NCBI GenBank assembly: GCA_001566295.1
Contig: KQ964254.1
Location: 868,001 to 932,000, forward strand
Direction: 5' to 3'
DNA from: Microdochium bolleyi
Lineage: Eukaryota; Ascomycota; Sordariomycetes; Xylariales; Microdochiaceae
DNA length: 64,000 nucleotides
Shown here: positions 47,049-58,202 of the stretch, piece by piece
Position numbering within the stretch: the stretch's first letter is position 1
How the letters are laid out: every line of letters starts with the position of its first letter
Translations under genes and position numbers: made by a program
Notes under the pieces: model-generated
The model's database searches: none
What the model was told of the DNA's origin: nothing
Seen by the model: only the letters and a program-made list of their open reading frames with translations

Positions 47049-49482
47049 ATGCCAGTCACGTCCTCGGCCTCTGCTGCCTCCACAGAGCTTTGCGTTAATT
47101 GCAAGCACCTCCAGTTCGATGACCACGCTCACTGTGGTTACGAACGCCAAGGGCCCCAGCACGGGCATAGCCATCTCATTTTCGATGATGGCGACATCGG
47201 CCGAGAACTACAGACCAGCTACAGATTCGAAGACCGTCTGCCTGACCTGCCGGCCCTCGCGAGTTCCGCAGCACGGGGGTGCAGCTGCTGTGCCGGGCTG
47301 CGCGGCGCCATAAGGGCATCCCAGATACCAGAACGAGAAAAAGGCACCGATGTGATTCTCGAATTGTCGTATCTGTGGAAGATATATCTAGGCACGATAG
47401 GGGCGATCCGTGAAGCGGACCGAGGCTTGGCAGCTGCTGTTTTGCTCGTGCATAGCGTGAGTGCGGATTCCGAATGGAGACGCAGTACTCGCAAAATCAT
47501 GTTCACCATTGAGACAGAATCCGGTACGTAACAGCCCCTTGATCCCTTTGCCTTCGGCAGGGGAAGTTCTGACTTCAGCCCAAGATTGCTGTGTACAGTG
47601 GCTTCGCGTCAGACCGCTTGCCAGTCGTCATCCTCTTTCTGAGAGGAACATTGCTTGGGCGAAAGAAATGTCAACTCTCGACACCCAAGGGCGCAGCAAC
47701 TCACTTCCCGATGCCACATTCCTGCCGACGCGCCTCATGGATCTAGGCCCCAGCGAACAGCCTAGCCGAACTGCCCGTCTGCGGCCGAGCGAGTCCTTGC
47801 AGTCCACCACCGAGGCACCCATTCAGTACGCCGCACTGAGCTATTGCTGGGGTCCCCCAGACGATGCGGCTAAACAGTTCAAGACCACTCGTGCTAATCT
47901 GTCGGAGCGCCAGGCCGCTATCGTGGTGTCGGAGACAAGTCCCGTCATCCAGGACGCCGTGAAGGTATGCAAGGCCCTTGGAGTGCGTTACCTGTGGGTC
48001 GATGCGGTATGCATCATCCAAGACGAAACACGGGACTGGCACCGTGAAGCATCCCGCATGCGTGACGTGTACGGGTCCGCCTCCGTGACGATCTGCGCGT
48101 TGGCCTCGAGCTCGTGCACGCAGCGGTTCCTCACAGAACGCGAGGCAGGCTTCAAAGTGCCTTTCACGTCCCGCGTCAAAGAAGGCGTGCACGGCCACTT
48201 GACGTTGCGATGTGGCACACAACCCGAGCATGATTATGCACTCGACAACCTGCCCATCCTAGAGGACTTTGACACCACTTGGTTCACTCGAGCGTGGACC
48301 TCCCAAGAGCACCATCTGTCTCAGAAGCTGCTCATGTTCTGCAAAGAGAGGCTGTACATCTGCAGCGAGTCAGGAACAAGAGGTGAGGCCGAGTCGTTTT
48401 CCGAGAACATCATTGCGACGCCCTTCGTCGCAACGCTCGAAGACGCTGCGTCTAGGGAACCCCTACAGCTCGACAACCCTCTCAACAGAGAATGGATGGA
48501 CCTCGTGACGGGGTACTCATCGCGTTACCTGTCGGACGTATCTGATCGCTTGCCAGCCTTGTCGGGCCTGGCTTCATTCTACCAGCGGCTTCTGCGAGAG
48601 GATGATCGATATCTCGCCGGCACCTGGAGCAATGATCTCCACCGCCAGCTGTTCTGGACTTCATTCGTGAAGGAGGACAGTACACTTGAAGAGAAGCGGC
48701 GGACAGTGTCGAGGCGTCTGAGCGAGTCTCCATACATCGGACCCTCGTGGAGCTGGGTGTTTGAGCAAGGCCGAGCGGAATTCGGTACTCGGTCCCTTTA
48801 CATGACCAACCTGGACTACGAGCAGTGCACTCGGGAATTCAGCAGTGTTACGCCACATCTTATGTCACAGAGTCCCGACGTTTACGGAAGCCTGTCCCAT
48901 GCGTCGTTGGAAATCGAGGCTCGCCTGTTGAGTATCTCCGCCTTGTCTCCCACACGCGAGCGGGTCCAAGGCTGGACGCACCCGTTCTGGCGGCTCTACG
49001 ATGATGCGAGGTGGGGCTTCGTGGCGACATGCAGCGTCGACTGGGATGATTCCGATCCTTTTGGGATCGCAGGACCCGGTGACGGCTGGGCGGATGTGAG
49101 ACTGTTGCTACTCGGCAGCTGCTATGAAGACCCGTCAGACAGGTATAGTTTCTCTTTCACGTCAGATGACATGGGCTCGGGAGAGGGGGCTCATCTCTGC
49201 ACAGAGGACGACCACGTCAGCGACAGTGGCATCGCGAGCAAAGACCCCGGATGTCCCAGCTCGTGTGGCGACGGGAGTTCCGAGGCATCCCACGCGAGAC
49301 CGGAGACCTTGTGGGGACTCGTCATCTGTCCCGCGATCGAGACCAGTGAGACTGGTGAGACCAGCACTGACGGCTTTCCCACCTTTTACCGGGTTGGCAT
49401 CTTCTTCACGGATCGAGGGGAAGGGGCACCACTGCGCCAGCTGTTCAACGAAGGCGAAATCTCAACAGTCCTTCTAGTATAA
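47049..49482 (+). CDS. HET-domain protein 2
   Basis: Predicted exons are 47049-47523 and 47585-49482 (790 aa), with one 61-nt GTACGT intron and phase kept. The N-terminus has a Cys pattern typical of HET proteins (ELCVNCKHLQFDD, then SAARGCSCCAGLRGAI). The HET core includes IQYAALSYCWGPPDD, ALGVRYLWVDAVCIIQDE and DWHREASRMRDVYGSASVTI. A long tail (DTTWFTRAWTSQEHHLSQKL, then IGPSWSWVFEQG) includes the tryptophan-rich box common to the family. The C-terminal 150 residues hold an acidic Ser/Asp/Gly-rich insertion unlike HET protein 1. Proposed role is incompatibility-type cell death, inferred from the family. Same strand as, and 600 bp downstream of, the broken HET gene; sequence divergence suggests they are not recent copies. 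Confidence 0.87.
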
Positions 49483-50108
49483 GACTGAATGGAGAACGGA
49501 TAAAGACATCACTTCCAGACGGCTGCTCTCGCTACCAGCATGTTCCGCAGCTGTGCAGTCTCGATGGCCCGAAACATGCATTGTGAAGCATTTCCTGCTT
49601 TAAGGGGGGGAGGGGAGGAGGTGCACAGAATACAAGACCGTGGACCACCGTTCATGAGAAACAGAGGCAGGCTGGGACGAGAGAAAGCGCGGCCGCCACG
49701 TCACAAGCCTCGAAGCAGGTGACGAATCATGATTCGGACTGCCGCAGACACTAGAGGATGGTGTGATTGGCTCTGGACGTCGCCGATTGCTGCCCAGAGG
49801 CGTGGGCGCCTTGCATATAAGTATTGACTGGCCCCCTCACTGTCATTCCTGGGCCAAGAGAAGTATTGCTCTTGCAACATATCAGCCTCATTACCCCTAT
49901 CGGCAACTTCAATTCAACCAGCTCACAGAAGCAGGTCAATATGTTTGAGGACATATCGCCATCCGGGGTGTGGTTTCTTGGAAGTTTGGAAGATACTCGG
50001 AGCGTACGTCCTCGTGGCCACCAATTCTCGTGCACCACATAGCGTACGTGGCAGTAAGTGGGACGTAGAAGTTCTCTCCCGTTGAGCCTTCCTGCGGCCA
50101 GCCAAGAA
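49483..50108. other. 3' flank of HET gene 2
   Basis: No gene seen. Contains at 49914-49943 the first copy of a diverged 30-nt direct repeat. Confidence 0.45.
49914..49943 (+). repeat. 30-nt direct repeat, copy 1
   Basis: Matches 51080-51109 at 28 of 30 positions; both differences are C-to-T in copy 2. A nearby GGCCCCCTC is also shared, at similar spacing (about 80-90 nt upstream) in both places. Confidence 0.8.
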
Positions 50109-50742
50109 TCATGAGTAGGCATCCAGAGCATCACAATGGTTCCAGTATTCTCCACCCATGTATTTTGTCATGGCCCCCAGCGCATCGTAGACCAGTCGCT
50201 TATTCGGTTTTGGGTATACTGGTTTTCCGGCGATGTGGAGTGGCGAATTCATGGCCATCACAAATTTGTGGCCACGGAGAGTCACCTCAGAGATCCGAAA
50301 GGTTTTCTCTCTTCGCGCCGCCAAGGGCGACAGAAATGGATGGATGTTCAGCATCGAACACGTGTGATCTCTCCAAGTGCCATTCTCACCGAAGTGTCCT
50401 GACGATTTCGATCAATTTCCTCGCGTACCAGACAGTCTCGCTTGGCGCTGCTCCGTCCCTGTGGGACTTATCAGAGCCGACCTGAAAGTTATCCAGGCCT
50501 TTCAGGATCGAGCCGAACCATTTGTCAATCCAGTACTCGACTTCACGAGTACGTGAAGGGTTAACCGTGATCAAGTGTCCGAAAGTAATCGGCGACATAA
50601 CAACCAGCTGGAGTGCTCGAGAGGCGGGCAATGACTCACTTCGACGTATGTCCACCCAGATGCGACAGTCAAACCTAAAGAGGTATCCGTGAACAGGGGC
50701 AGCAGCAATGGCAAAGTGTTTGTCCATTGGGAAGATCGTGTC
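50109..50742 (-). pseudogene. broken gene of unknown family
   Basis: On the minus strand an exon begins after a good acceptor (CATTCTAG) at 50742 with DTIFPMDKHFAIAAAPVHGY. A candidate intron (GTGAGT donor, GGTTAAC branch) leads to EYWIDKWFGSILKGLDNFQV and ETVWYARKLIEIVRTLR. The frame then stops. One base further on, a second frame continues without a stop (ENGTWRDHTCSMLNIHPFLS to KYMGGEYWNH) and ends at 50109. The two halves read as one protein split by a single-base shift. No family recognised and no start exon found upstream. A sequencing error cannot be excluded. Confidence 0.45.
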
Positions 50743-51079
50743 CTAGAATGTATGAACAAGGTGTTTGCTGAATGGGAGGCTGGGAGGTATGGCCAAAGAA
50801 ATAATCGTGGATCCTAAGGAAATTAAATAGGCAGGAATGATGGAATGTGAAGTTGTTGCGTCATTACATTCCGCTTGTGGTGGAAAGGAGAATTTGGGGA
50901 TACCACGGACACCAAGACCACGTGATGGCAAGTGACGAAAGTTGGCCTGAGTCAGCCGGCGTTATCCTGAGGCGAAAGGACTTGTATAGGGTATGAATGT
51001 CAGACGGCCCCCTCGCTTCTTCTGGGCACCGGGCCCTGCTGTGCAGCGTGGAACTCAATGCTCATTTCGAGACTTCGGG

Positions 51080-51109
51080 TCAACTAGCTCATAGAAGCAG
51101 GTCAATATG
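51080..51109 (+). repeat. 30-nt direct repeat, copy 2
   Basis: See copy 1 at 49914. The two C-to-T differences against copy 1 are consistent with, but far too few to prove, RIP-type mutation. Confidence 0.8.
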
Positions 51110-53060
51110 CCTACAGTATGTGTCACCCCATGCCCTACCTCTGTCGTTTCATCCTGCTCATCTTTTCTACAACATCAGTCAATGTCGGCGGACGAAGCAC
51201 CCAATGGCTGGACTACAGATCCCAATGTGATGGACGAGGAGCACGACTGGAGACAGGACGGCGTGCGTGCAAAAGCAACCGCACAGCGGCGAGGTCTTGA
51301 CAACCCACAGCCACTGATGCGGCTGGAACTGCACGAAGGCTGAGACCAGTGCCTTTCGAATCGGGTGGAAAGTTCTGTCTCTGGAATACGGCCTTGGAGG
51401 AGGTCGCCAGAATCGTCTCGCCTACCGGACGGTGCGCAGTGCTCAAGGCGCACGGGGAGATGCACACTGCCAAGAAATAAGAGGACCTACAGTTTGAGCT
51501 CCGAGATGGGAAGGAGTAGATCCACTGTGTATCCGACGTTGACAATAAATCGCAAGTTGGATCTTCCGCAGGGCCGAATGCGTAACATACTGTAGTGTGA
51601 TAACTGGGCCAGACGGCCATGTTCATCCACGAGACGAGGTAAACCATGACTGTCTCGGCAATGTGTCCATTTTGAGAGCTTAATCATAGCAAGTGCTGAA
51701 TGCGCTTCGCAGGCTACCGCAGATCTCATCCAGGAGCGTCAGTGCTCCCATTCACGTTCCAGTGAGCCTCGTGTCCCCCGATGTTCAGGCTGGTGAAACA
51801 ACGGCGAGTAGCTATCAGCCGGGACGAGTGCCCGATTCCGCGCCTTGCCGAGCCCTCTCCCTGGCATGAACTAATTCTGCACCGTGTCTTGTGGACAGTC
51901 AGGTGCAGTATACAGAAGTTTTCCAGGGTGACAATTCGGGTAGTTCGGCATGACACGAGGCTTCAGCCAGCCCCAAGATCAGCCACGTATAGGTTCGACA
52001 GAAACAGCAACACCCGAACATGCCCCTCAGATGCACAACGTGTTTGGTGTGTGTCGACCCATGGCTCCGTATGGGTTCTAGCCATTGTCGGGGACCTCCT
52101 TGCAGCGTAATTGAGATGTTGATCAGGTCTTTGAGCATCCACAGGCCTCTAAGAGGTGCCGGCGTAGCCAACCTGATTAGCCTGGGACGATCATGTGGAA
52201 TATGCAAGTTGCTATAGACGTGAAATACGCCATGCTCTTCTGCCGGCCATGGGTTTCGACGTGGCCGCCAGCGTCTCCGACTGTGTCAATGATGAGCCAG
52301 CCACATATTGTGATGCGAGACTATCGTTCGATAATGAGGCATGCTTGGCGGTTCCCCTTGGGTCACATAGCGCTGTGATGAAGATGACGGTGTACCGCAC
52401 CATGTAGCAGCTGTAGTGATTCGAGGAACGCTCCATCTTGGGTCTTGCAGCAAGCTGTTCAGCTGGTATCAAACCCTAGACTGCAGATGTGGCGATGTAG
52501 TCGTGCTTGCCGCGTGCAGGATCATCTGTCTACGACGGAACATACAGTGTCTCGGCTCAGCTTCCTATCTCTGCCTTCCAGCTTGTGTTAGACTTGCGAC
52601 TCGCAGATGTGGCGAGACGATGGCCTGAGGTTGGAACCCCGCTGAAGGGATGCCATCCTATCACTCAACGTGACTGGGATCTCGACCGCAGCAATACATC
52701 AAGAATCTGATGTGATGGGCGCACCGGCGAGCGTCCCATTGGACGGCGCGAACTTCTGCAGTGGCCGTGCATACTCACGATGTGGTGCAAGACGCAGCGC
52801 CGCCCGCGCGACTCGGCGCGGGGAAATCCTCATGGCGGCGTGCGCTCACACAGGGCCTGGAGCTAGTCGCAAGCGCGATGAGGCGTCGCCATCTGCAGGT
52901 GAGCACATTCGGAAGATGTCTCGATGGTGCAGCATGCACCATACCACTGCCGGCTCCTACCAGACGATTCTGTCCCCTTCCTGCCGAGCTTCAGCTGCCG
53001 TGACACCGTGTGGCTAATCATCATGCATGTCGACTGGCGTGGCCATGAGACAAAGCGGCG

Positions 53061-53085
53061 CGGGACGGGACGGGACGGGACGGGA
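53061..53085 (+). repeat. (CGGGA)5 tandem repeat
   Basis: Five perfect pentamers in non-coding DNA, followed by a degenerate unit. Confidence 0.95.
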
Positions 53086-53819
53086 CGGACCGGTTCGGCT
53101 AGCATGGTGCAGAGTGGCTTGCGTTCTCCCGCAAGTGGCTGTACTGTTTCGAGTGCTTCCCCCGAGACTAGCCAGCGCAGGCAGCTACAAAGACCGCAAA
53201 ATTCATCACAGGGCGGCCCAGACCCCGATTGATGTGATGTCCAGTAAGGACCATTCCCGGGCTGGCTAGCGGCCGTCCAACACATGGCGCAAGGGCCGTT
53301 TTAGCGTGTCATTAGGCCAGCTCTTGTCTGAGAACAGGAATCATATCCTCAGCTGAAATGCCAGACGCCACCATCTCGGGCATGTCCCTTCTCGTCAGTG
53401 GATCACTGCTTCAGCTCAAGTCCATCACGCCAATGTCTTACTCTGCCCGAGATTTGTCCTAAAGCGTATCTTGAGCAAGAGGATGGAGAACAGGCAAGAC
53501 ATGCCACAGCGCACGGTTCGCTAGTCAGTAGACAACACCCTGCATTCTCTGGCAACGTCAACCGATAACCTGTGGAACGAGTTCTTGATGGACACAAGGC
53601 CTCAAGCAGGTGCGAAGTAGCACCAATGTAGAAAATGCCGTAACTTTGATGGTAAAACCTCAGAGCTGTACCCTGGTACTACATCCATCCATGCACTCCG
53701 AACTCGTCAATACGAGCTCACCATGAGGCGCGCAGAAGACAGCAGACATCCCAGGACTCGGCGCCGGACGGAAGGGCCCCTGTGCTACTCAGGCAAGTCT
53801 AACGGACTCAAAGACCAAG

Positions 53820-53827
53820 TATATAAT
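53820..53827 (+). promoter_or_regulatory. TATA box of lectin/aerolysin-like gene
   Basis: TATATAAT lies on top of the first in-frame ATG (53826), which therefore cannot be the translation start. The ATG at 53973 is chosen instead. Confidence 0.6.
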
Positions 53828-53886
53828 GGCGAGGCGTTCTCGTTCATCCTCTGTAATCTCCATCTCTAGACCAGACCACAGCCTTC

Positions 53887-53922
53887 TTCCAAGCAATCAC
53901 TCCCTTCCAAGCAATCACTCCC
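53887..53922 (+). repeat. 18-nt tandem duplication in 5' leader
   Basis: Two perfect copies of TTCCAAGCAATCACTCCC lie between the TATA box and the ATG of the lectin/aerolysin-like gene. Confidence 0.95.
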
Positions 53923-53972
53923 TACGCGCGCGCACTCCAACGCAATCTTCTCATCCACCCACAAACTTCACA

Positions 53973-54962
53973 ATGGTGTCCGAATTCATTGTCGGAACTG
54001 GTACAGTCGGTGGCGATAATGGCAGAATCTTCAGCGAAACCAGGTTCGATGGCAACGAGAATCGCTCATTGGTCAAGTACCTCGAAGTATGGACGACCAA
54101 GGACTGCCTTGCCGGCATCCTGGTCGAGTACACCGATGGCTACCGGGCTCGCAATGGCAATCTTTGGGGCGAAATGAAATCCATCACGTTGGCACCGGGG
54201 GAGACCATCACGTCCCTCGGGCTTTACGACAATGGCAATAAAACTCGCTGTGGTGGGCTGCGCCTGACAACCAGCAGAAACCAGACTCTCTCCCATACCG
54301 CGGGCAGCAACTTCAAGGAACATTCGCAGACGTGCCATTCTGGGCTCATGGCTGGCATTTACGGCAAAGCTGACGTTGATATCGACCGTCTTGGATTCTA
54401 CTTCCTCAAGGACATTGCCAACCTCAGCATCACAATCGAAGACAAGGATTGGATCGATAGCCCCGTCGGAACCGACAAGTCCATCAGCAGCGCTACCCTC
54501 GCTGTGGCAGAATACGGAAATTCCGGCCCCGCAGACACAACGTACAGCTTCAGTGGAGAGAAGACCATCACCAACAGTCGCACCTTCACGCAATCTTCCA
54601 CCAGCACGTGGGGCCTCAACGTGCAGATTTCTGCAAGCATCTTTGAGATTGGAATCAAAGGGGAGGCCTCATGGTCCCTCTCAAAGATGACAAGCAACGC
54701 GACCACCTTCACGGAATCGTCGACCGTGGGTACGACCATCAGTGGCACATTGAAGCCCGGCATAGCGATCAAATGCGCTACTCTGTGCGAGTTCGGAGCT
54801 CTGGACATAAAGTACAAGTCTCATGTCGTGGTCGCCTTCAAGGACGGCCAGAGACTTGAGTTCACGGAGCCCGGAGTGTTCAAGAACGCTCTCTACGCCA
54901 ATGCCAGGACAGTTGTTTCACGCGTCAACGAGGCCAAGGGCGAGGCCGAGGAATCGCGCTAG
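53973..54962 (+). CDS. jacalin-lectin / aerolysin-like pore-forming protein
   Basis: Intronless, 329 aa. The ATG at 53973 was chosen because the upstream in-frame ATG lies inside the TATA box. Residues 1-140 read as a jacalin-type beta-prism lectin: the Gly-rich opening TGTVGGDNGRIFSE, alternating strands such as SLVKYLEVWTT, and the KSITLAPGETITSLGLYDNG block. After a short link, residues about 150-310 have the Ser/Thr-rich alternating pattern of the aerolysin/ETX-MTX2 pore-forming fold, with long runs of TxSxTxT strands and a central segment rich in Ser/Gly that would form the membrane hairpin. Two CxxC-like cysteines occur near residue 270. There is no signal peptide, as in other fungal lectin-type toxins that work after cell lysis or by unconventional export. 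A likely role is defence against nematodes, insects or competitors by glycan binding and membrane pores. This is inferred from architecture; no activity is shown. Confidence 0.75.
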   Translation: MVSEFIVGTGTVGGDNGRIFSETRFDGNENRSLVKYLEVWTTKDCLAGILVEYTDGYRARNGNLWGEMKSITLAPGETITSLGLYDNGNKTRCGGLRLTTSRNQTLSHTAGSNFKEHSQTCHSGLMAGIYGKADVDIDRLGFYFLKDIANLSITIEDKDWIDSPVGTDKSISSATLAVAEYGNSGPADTTYSFSGEKTITNSRTFTQSSTSTWGLNVQISASIFEIGIKGEASWSLSKMTSNATTFTESSTVGTTISGTLKPGIAIKCATLCEFGALDIKYKSHVVVAFKDGQRLEFTEPGVFKNALYANARTVVSRVNEAKGEAEESR

Positions 54963-55642
54963 GATGAGAGGCGTGCGGATAAACCTGGCGCAAGGGGAGG
55001 ACGCTTTCCATGCCAGAGAATCGCCGGCAGACCTGCCATTCATAGTAATGCCTTTGCCATCAGGAGATATTGATTTACCGCGTGACTGCTCAAGGATTTC
55101 AGAAGAATGTGTGTTTGCAGACACAAGAGAGACTGTATCAATTTCATTATATTTACCACCATCTATTTCTCACTGGATTTTCCAAAACTTGTCCACAAAA
55201 CGGGTGCACATCATGTGTGTCAGAAACATCTTCGGATGAACATCTATGAAATGCGGGCCACTCAAAACGGTAACTTGATCAACCAAGACTGGTATTTTTC
55301 TTCAAAGATGGAGTGACTAGCCCCCGAGGGAGAGAAAGATTGTTGAGCGATAATGTGTTTATAAGGCTTTACCTGTCTTACTAACGGTTTGGTCCGCCAA
55401 TAGGATCGTGACACTAGTTTGGCGTCTGATGTGCTGTCCGGTATAGAAACACATGTCAGCTTCTTTGCTCTTGCGCTGCACCTGGCACGAGCGATATGCT
55501 TCGCAGATCCCCCGCTGACCCACAAATAAGACGCCCCCCAAACCGCACAACCGTCCCCACCTAGGACCCCAACGTCAGAAACAGAGGTCCGCAGGCGACG
55601 ACATTCGGGCTCGACCGACAGACCGTCAGACAGACGCAAAAC
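54963..55642. other. intergenic, AT-rich
   Basis: 3' flank of the lectin/aerolysin-like gene and promoter of the methyltransferase gene. AT-rich at 55080-55330. No gene seen. Confidence 0.5.
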
Positions 55643-56653
55643 ATGGCCGCCCATCTGCAGATGCAGACAGCAAGAGGTCCCAGCAGCCAGGCCCTTTTCG
55701 CGCAGAGGATGTACACCGCCCGCGCGCCCGCGTACGAGCAGTCGTGGCACCCGTCCTACGCGGCGCGGCTGATGCGGGACGTGGTGTGCGCGCTGCCGGG
55801 CGAGAACGTGCTCGTCCTGGCGTGCGGGACAGGGCTCGAGGCGTTCATCGCGGTGCGGGATGTCGTCGACGTCCAGCACAGTGGTCCGAGGGGAAGTCGC
55901 AACCGAGGGCGGGTCGTGGGTGTGGACGTCACGCCCGCTATGCTGGACGAGGCACGGAGGCGACTGGACAGGGAGGAAGCTAAAGAAGGCGGCATGGAGA
56001 GAGGGTTGCTGGAGTTTGTGGAGCATGATATCACGGACTTGGACTCTTGCGCTGCGCTGGAGGGGATGAACGGGGAGTTTGATGTGGTGGTGTGTAGTTG
56101 TGCTTTTGTGCTGCTTGATGATCCGGCTGGTGTGGTTCGGGGGTGGCGCAAGTGGTTGTACACACCGCCGCCGTCCTTCCCATCGGCGAATGGCAGCACA
56201 CCAGAGACCGCGGGTAAGGGGACGGGAGGGGGGCGAAGACCAGCAGGTAGGCTCATCATCGACATCACGCATGAAGACAACATGGTTCCTGGGATGGTCA
56301 TCGAAGCCGTCGCCCGCGAGCTGGGCGTGCCTTTCCACTCGAACAGGCTATGGATCGATTCGCGCGACTCATGCCGGCATATCCTCGAGCGCGAAGGGTA
56401 CCAGGTCGACAGGATCGAGTTATTGGAGAATATCGCGGGCGATGGAGCCACGTCGTTCCCGGCTACGGAGGCGGAGGCGGATCGGCAGTTCGACTATGTG
56501 ACGGGCGGGACGAGCACGGGGTTTGTCTGGGAGGACGTGGACATGAAGAGGGCAAGGGAGTTATTCAGTACGAAGTGGATGGAGAGGGCCGTTGATGGGA
56601 GGGTGCGGAGTGTTGATGGGCTATATGTTTACGTTGCGAGGCCGAGGTCGTAG
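55643..56653 (+). CDS. class I SAM-dependent methyltransferase
   Basis: Intronless, 336 aa, ATG at 55643. Motif I is NVLVLACGTGLEAF. The acidic end of strand 2 is RVVGVDVTPAMLDEAR, motif II covers FVEHDITDLDS and motif III/IV is FDVVVCSCAFVLLDDP. The middle carries a low-complexity Gly/Thr/Pro insert (about residues 170-195). The C-terminal half (ARELGVPFHSNRLWIDS, CRHILEREGYQVDRIELLEN) is the usual lid or substrate region of UbiE/COQ5-like fungal methyltransferases. The substrate is unknown. It lies next to an SDR and a P450, which together could modify one small molecule, but no scaffold-making enzyme is present in the window. Confidence 0.82.
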   Translation: MAAHLQMQTARGPSSQALFAQRMYTARAPAYEQSWHPSYAARLMRDVVCALPGENVLVLACGTGLEAFIAVRDVVDVQHSGPRGSRNRGRVVGVDVTPAMLDEARRRLDREEAKEGGMERGLLEFVEHDITDLDSCAALEGMNGEFDVVVCSCAFVLLDDPAGVVRGWRKWLYTPPPSFPSANGSTPETAGKGTGGGRRPAGRLIIDITHEDNMVPGMVIEAVARELGVPFHSNRLWIDSRDSCRHILEREGYQVDRIELLENIAGDGATSFPATEAEADRQFDYVTGGTSTGFVWEDVDMKRARELFSTKWMERAVDGRVRSVDGLYVYVARPRS

Positions 56654-56852
56654 ATGCGGGAAGATTAAGCCATTCATGGATGTGGCATAGAGGACGTAGT
56701 ATGTAGGAATTAGGATAATACTGTACTTGAATCAGTCAGGGGAAAAGCTTTGTCGCCATGACTCGGCTACAAATCATCAACTGAATATCAAACCACTGCC
56801 ATAAGTAGTAACCCATGTCACAACACGAGCTGGTACGCACGTACCCAGCGGC

Positions 56853-57849
56853 TCAGACTTTAATCTGGTCAAGACCATTCTCCTTCATCATAGCGCTCTC
56901 CTAGAAGTAGCACGACACATGTTAGCAGCAGGACCAAACACATGAGCACCATAACAAAGAAGCGATCAGAGTGCAGAAAAAGAAAACTCACCAGCATCCC
57001 CTCCCACCCCAGCACGCTCATCACCCACGCCACCGTCGCCAGCCCGCCCTTCCAGATCGTCCCTGTGGCCGCTGGCTGCAGCAGCGCGTCCGCCACCCTG
57101 CGCGCATACTCGTCGGCCTCCTGCCACTTGGCCTTGCCGAGGAACCTCCTCTCGCGGATGATGTCCTCGCAGGGCTTGTACGGGCTGCCCTCAGGCAGAT
57201 CGAGCCCCCTCTCGCCAGCACCACCACCGCTCGCGTCCGCCGTCTTGGCGCTGCGCTCCCGCTCGTTGTCGAAGATCCGGGTCCGCACCGCGCCCGTGAC
57301 TACCGTGACGACACGCACGCCCAGGGGCTTGAGCTCCGCGCGTAAGGTATTGCCCCACGCGTGCACGGCCGCCTTTGACGCGCTGTACGCGGACTGGAAG
57401 GGCGGGAGCATGACCTCGTTGGTGCTCCCGACCGTGGCGATGACGCCCTTTGCCGCGATGAGGAGCGGGAGGAAGGCGTGCGTGACGGCCATGACGCCCA
57501 TGACGTTGGTGTCCATGACGCGCTGCAGCTCGGCGATGGAGCAGTCCATAAAGGGCCGGATGAGGTGGATCCCAGCGTTGTTGATGAGCACGTCGAGCCC
57601 AGGAGCGGGGGAGGAGGAGGAGAGGTCCCTGGTGACGTGGGCAACGGCGGCCGTGATGGACGACGCCGAGGTGGTGTCGAGCGCGAGGCACGTGACGCCC
57701 GCGGCAGCGAGGTCTGACATCTTGGCCATGTCGCGCGCGGTCGCGAACACGCGGTGGCCGCGGCGGTGGAACTCGAGGGCCAGGCTGGCGCCGATACCGC
57801 CGGCGCTGCAGCCCGTGATGAGGACCGTCTTCTGTTGCGGGGAGGGCAT
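56853..57849 (-). CDS. short-chain dehydrogenase, AYR1-like
   Basis: Predicted exons on the minus strand are 57849-56992 and 56900-56853 (301 aa). Reading through the 91-nt intron instead gives a hydrophobic tail, but the GTGAGT donor, TGCTAAC branch and TTCTAG acceptor favour splicing. The cofactor site is VLITGCSAGGIGASLA with an RG..VFATARD basic patch for NADPH, then NNAG, Ser (GSTNEVML) and the active-site YSASK. The pattern matches fungal NADPH-dependent 1-acyldihydroxyacetone-phosphate reductases (AYR1) of ether/glycerolipid synthesis in ER or lipid droplets. Related sequences act in secondary metabolism, so the assignment is by similarity only. Convergent with the methyltransferase gene, and 350 bp from the P450 on the same strand. 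Confidence 0.83.
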
Positions 57850-58202
57850 GGCGGGACGACAAAGTCAGTGATCACTGCTGATTATCGTTGTGTCGCTGGT
57901 TGTGCGATGTGATGTGCGGTACAGTAAGACGGGGTGTTCATGTGATGTGGACCGGGCTTGATGACAGGGTTTGGGAGAAGGTGCGGAGTCGGCGGAATTG
58001 TGGCCTGACAATCTTGACGAAGTTGGGGTAAGTATCGTGACCTTGATCCCTGACTTATAGCTTCGTCTCATATCAGCAGACATCTCAAGCTGGATTGCAG
58101 CTCAATCTCTAGTCGATGACTGCTTCACTTCCTGGTTCGTACAATGACACAGGCAATCACTGACCAGTTGGTAGTCAAAGGTACGCAAATATGCTGTATC
58201 AT
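57850..58202. other. upstream region of SDR gene
   Basis: 353 bp between the P450 stop and the SDR start, both leftward. No gene seen. Confidence 0.45.

Larger units (their letters stand above)
50743..53972. other. gene-poor stretch
   Basis: About 3.2 kb without a recognisable gene. All open frames are below about 140 codons and none shows a domain. It holds copy 2 of the 30-nt repeat, a (CGGGA)5 tandem array and an 18-nt tandem duplication near the next gene. It could be relic DNA or could hold a lineage-specific gene I cannot see. Confidence 0.5.

Noticed and set aside
53826..53972. N-terminal extension of the lectin/aerolysin-like protein from the first ATG
   Set aside because: The ATG sits within the TATA box and the extension is translated from the duplicated leader repeat.
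56869..56991. Unspliced C-terminus of the SDR as a membrane tail
   Set aside because: Good donor, branch and acceptor give a short family-like end; the hydrophobic tail is translated intron.
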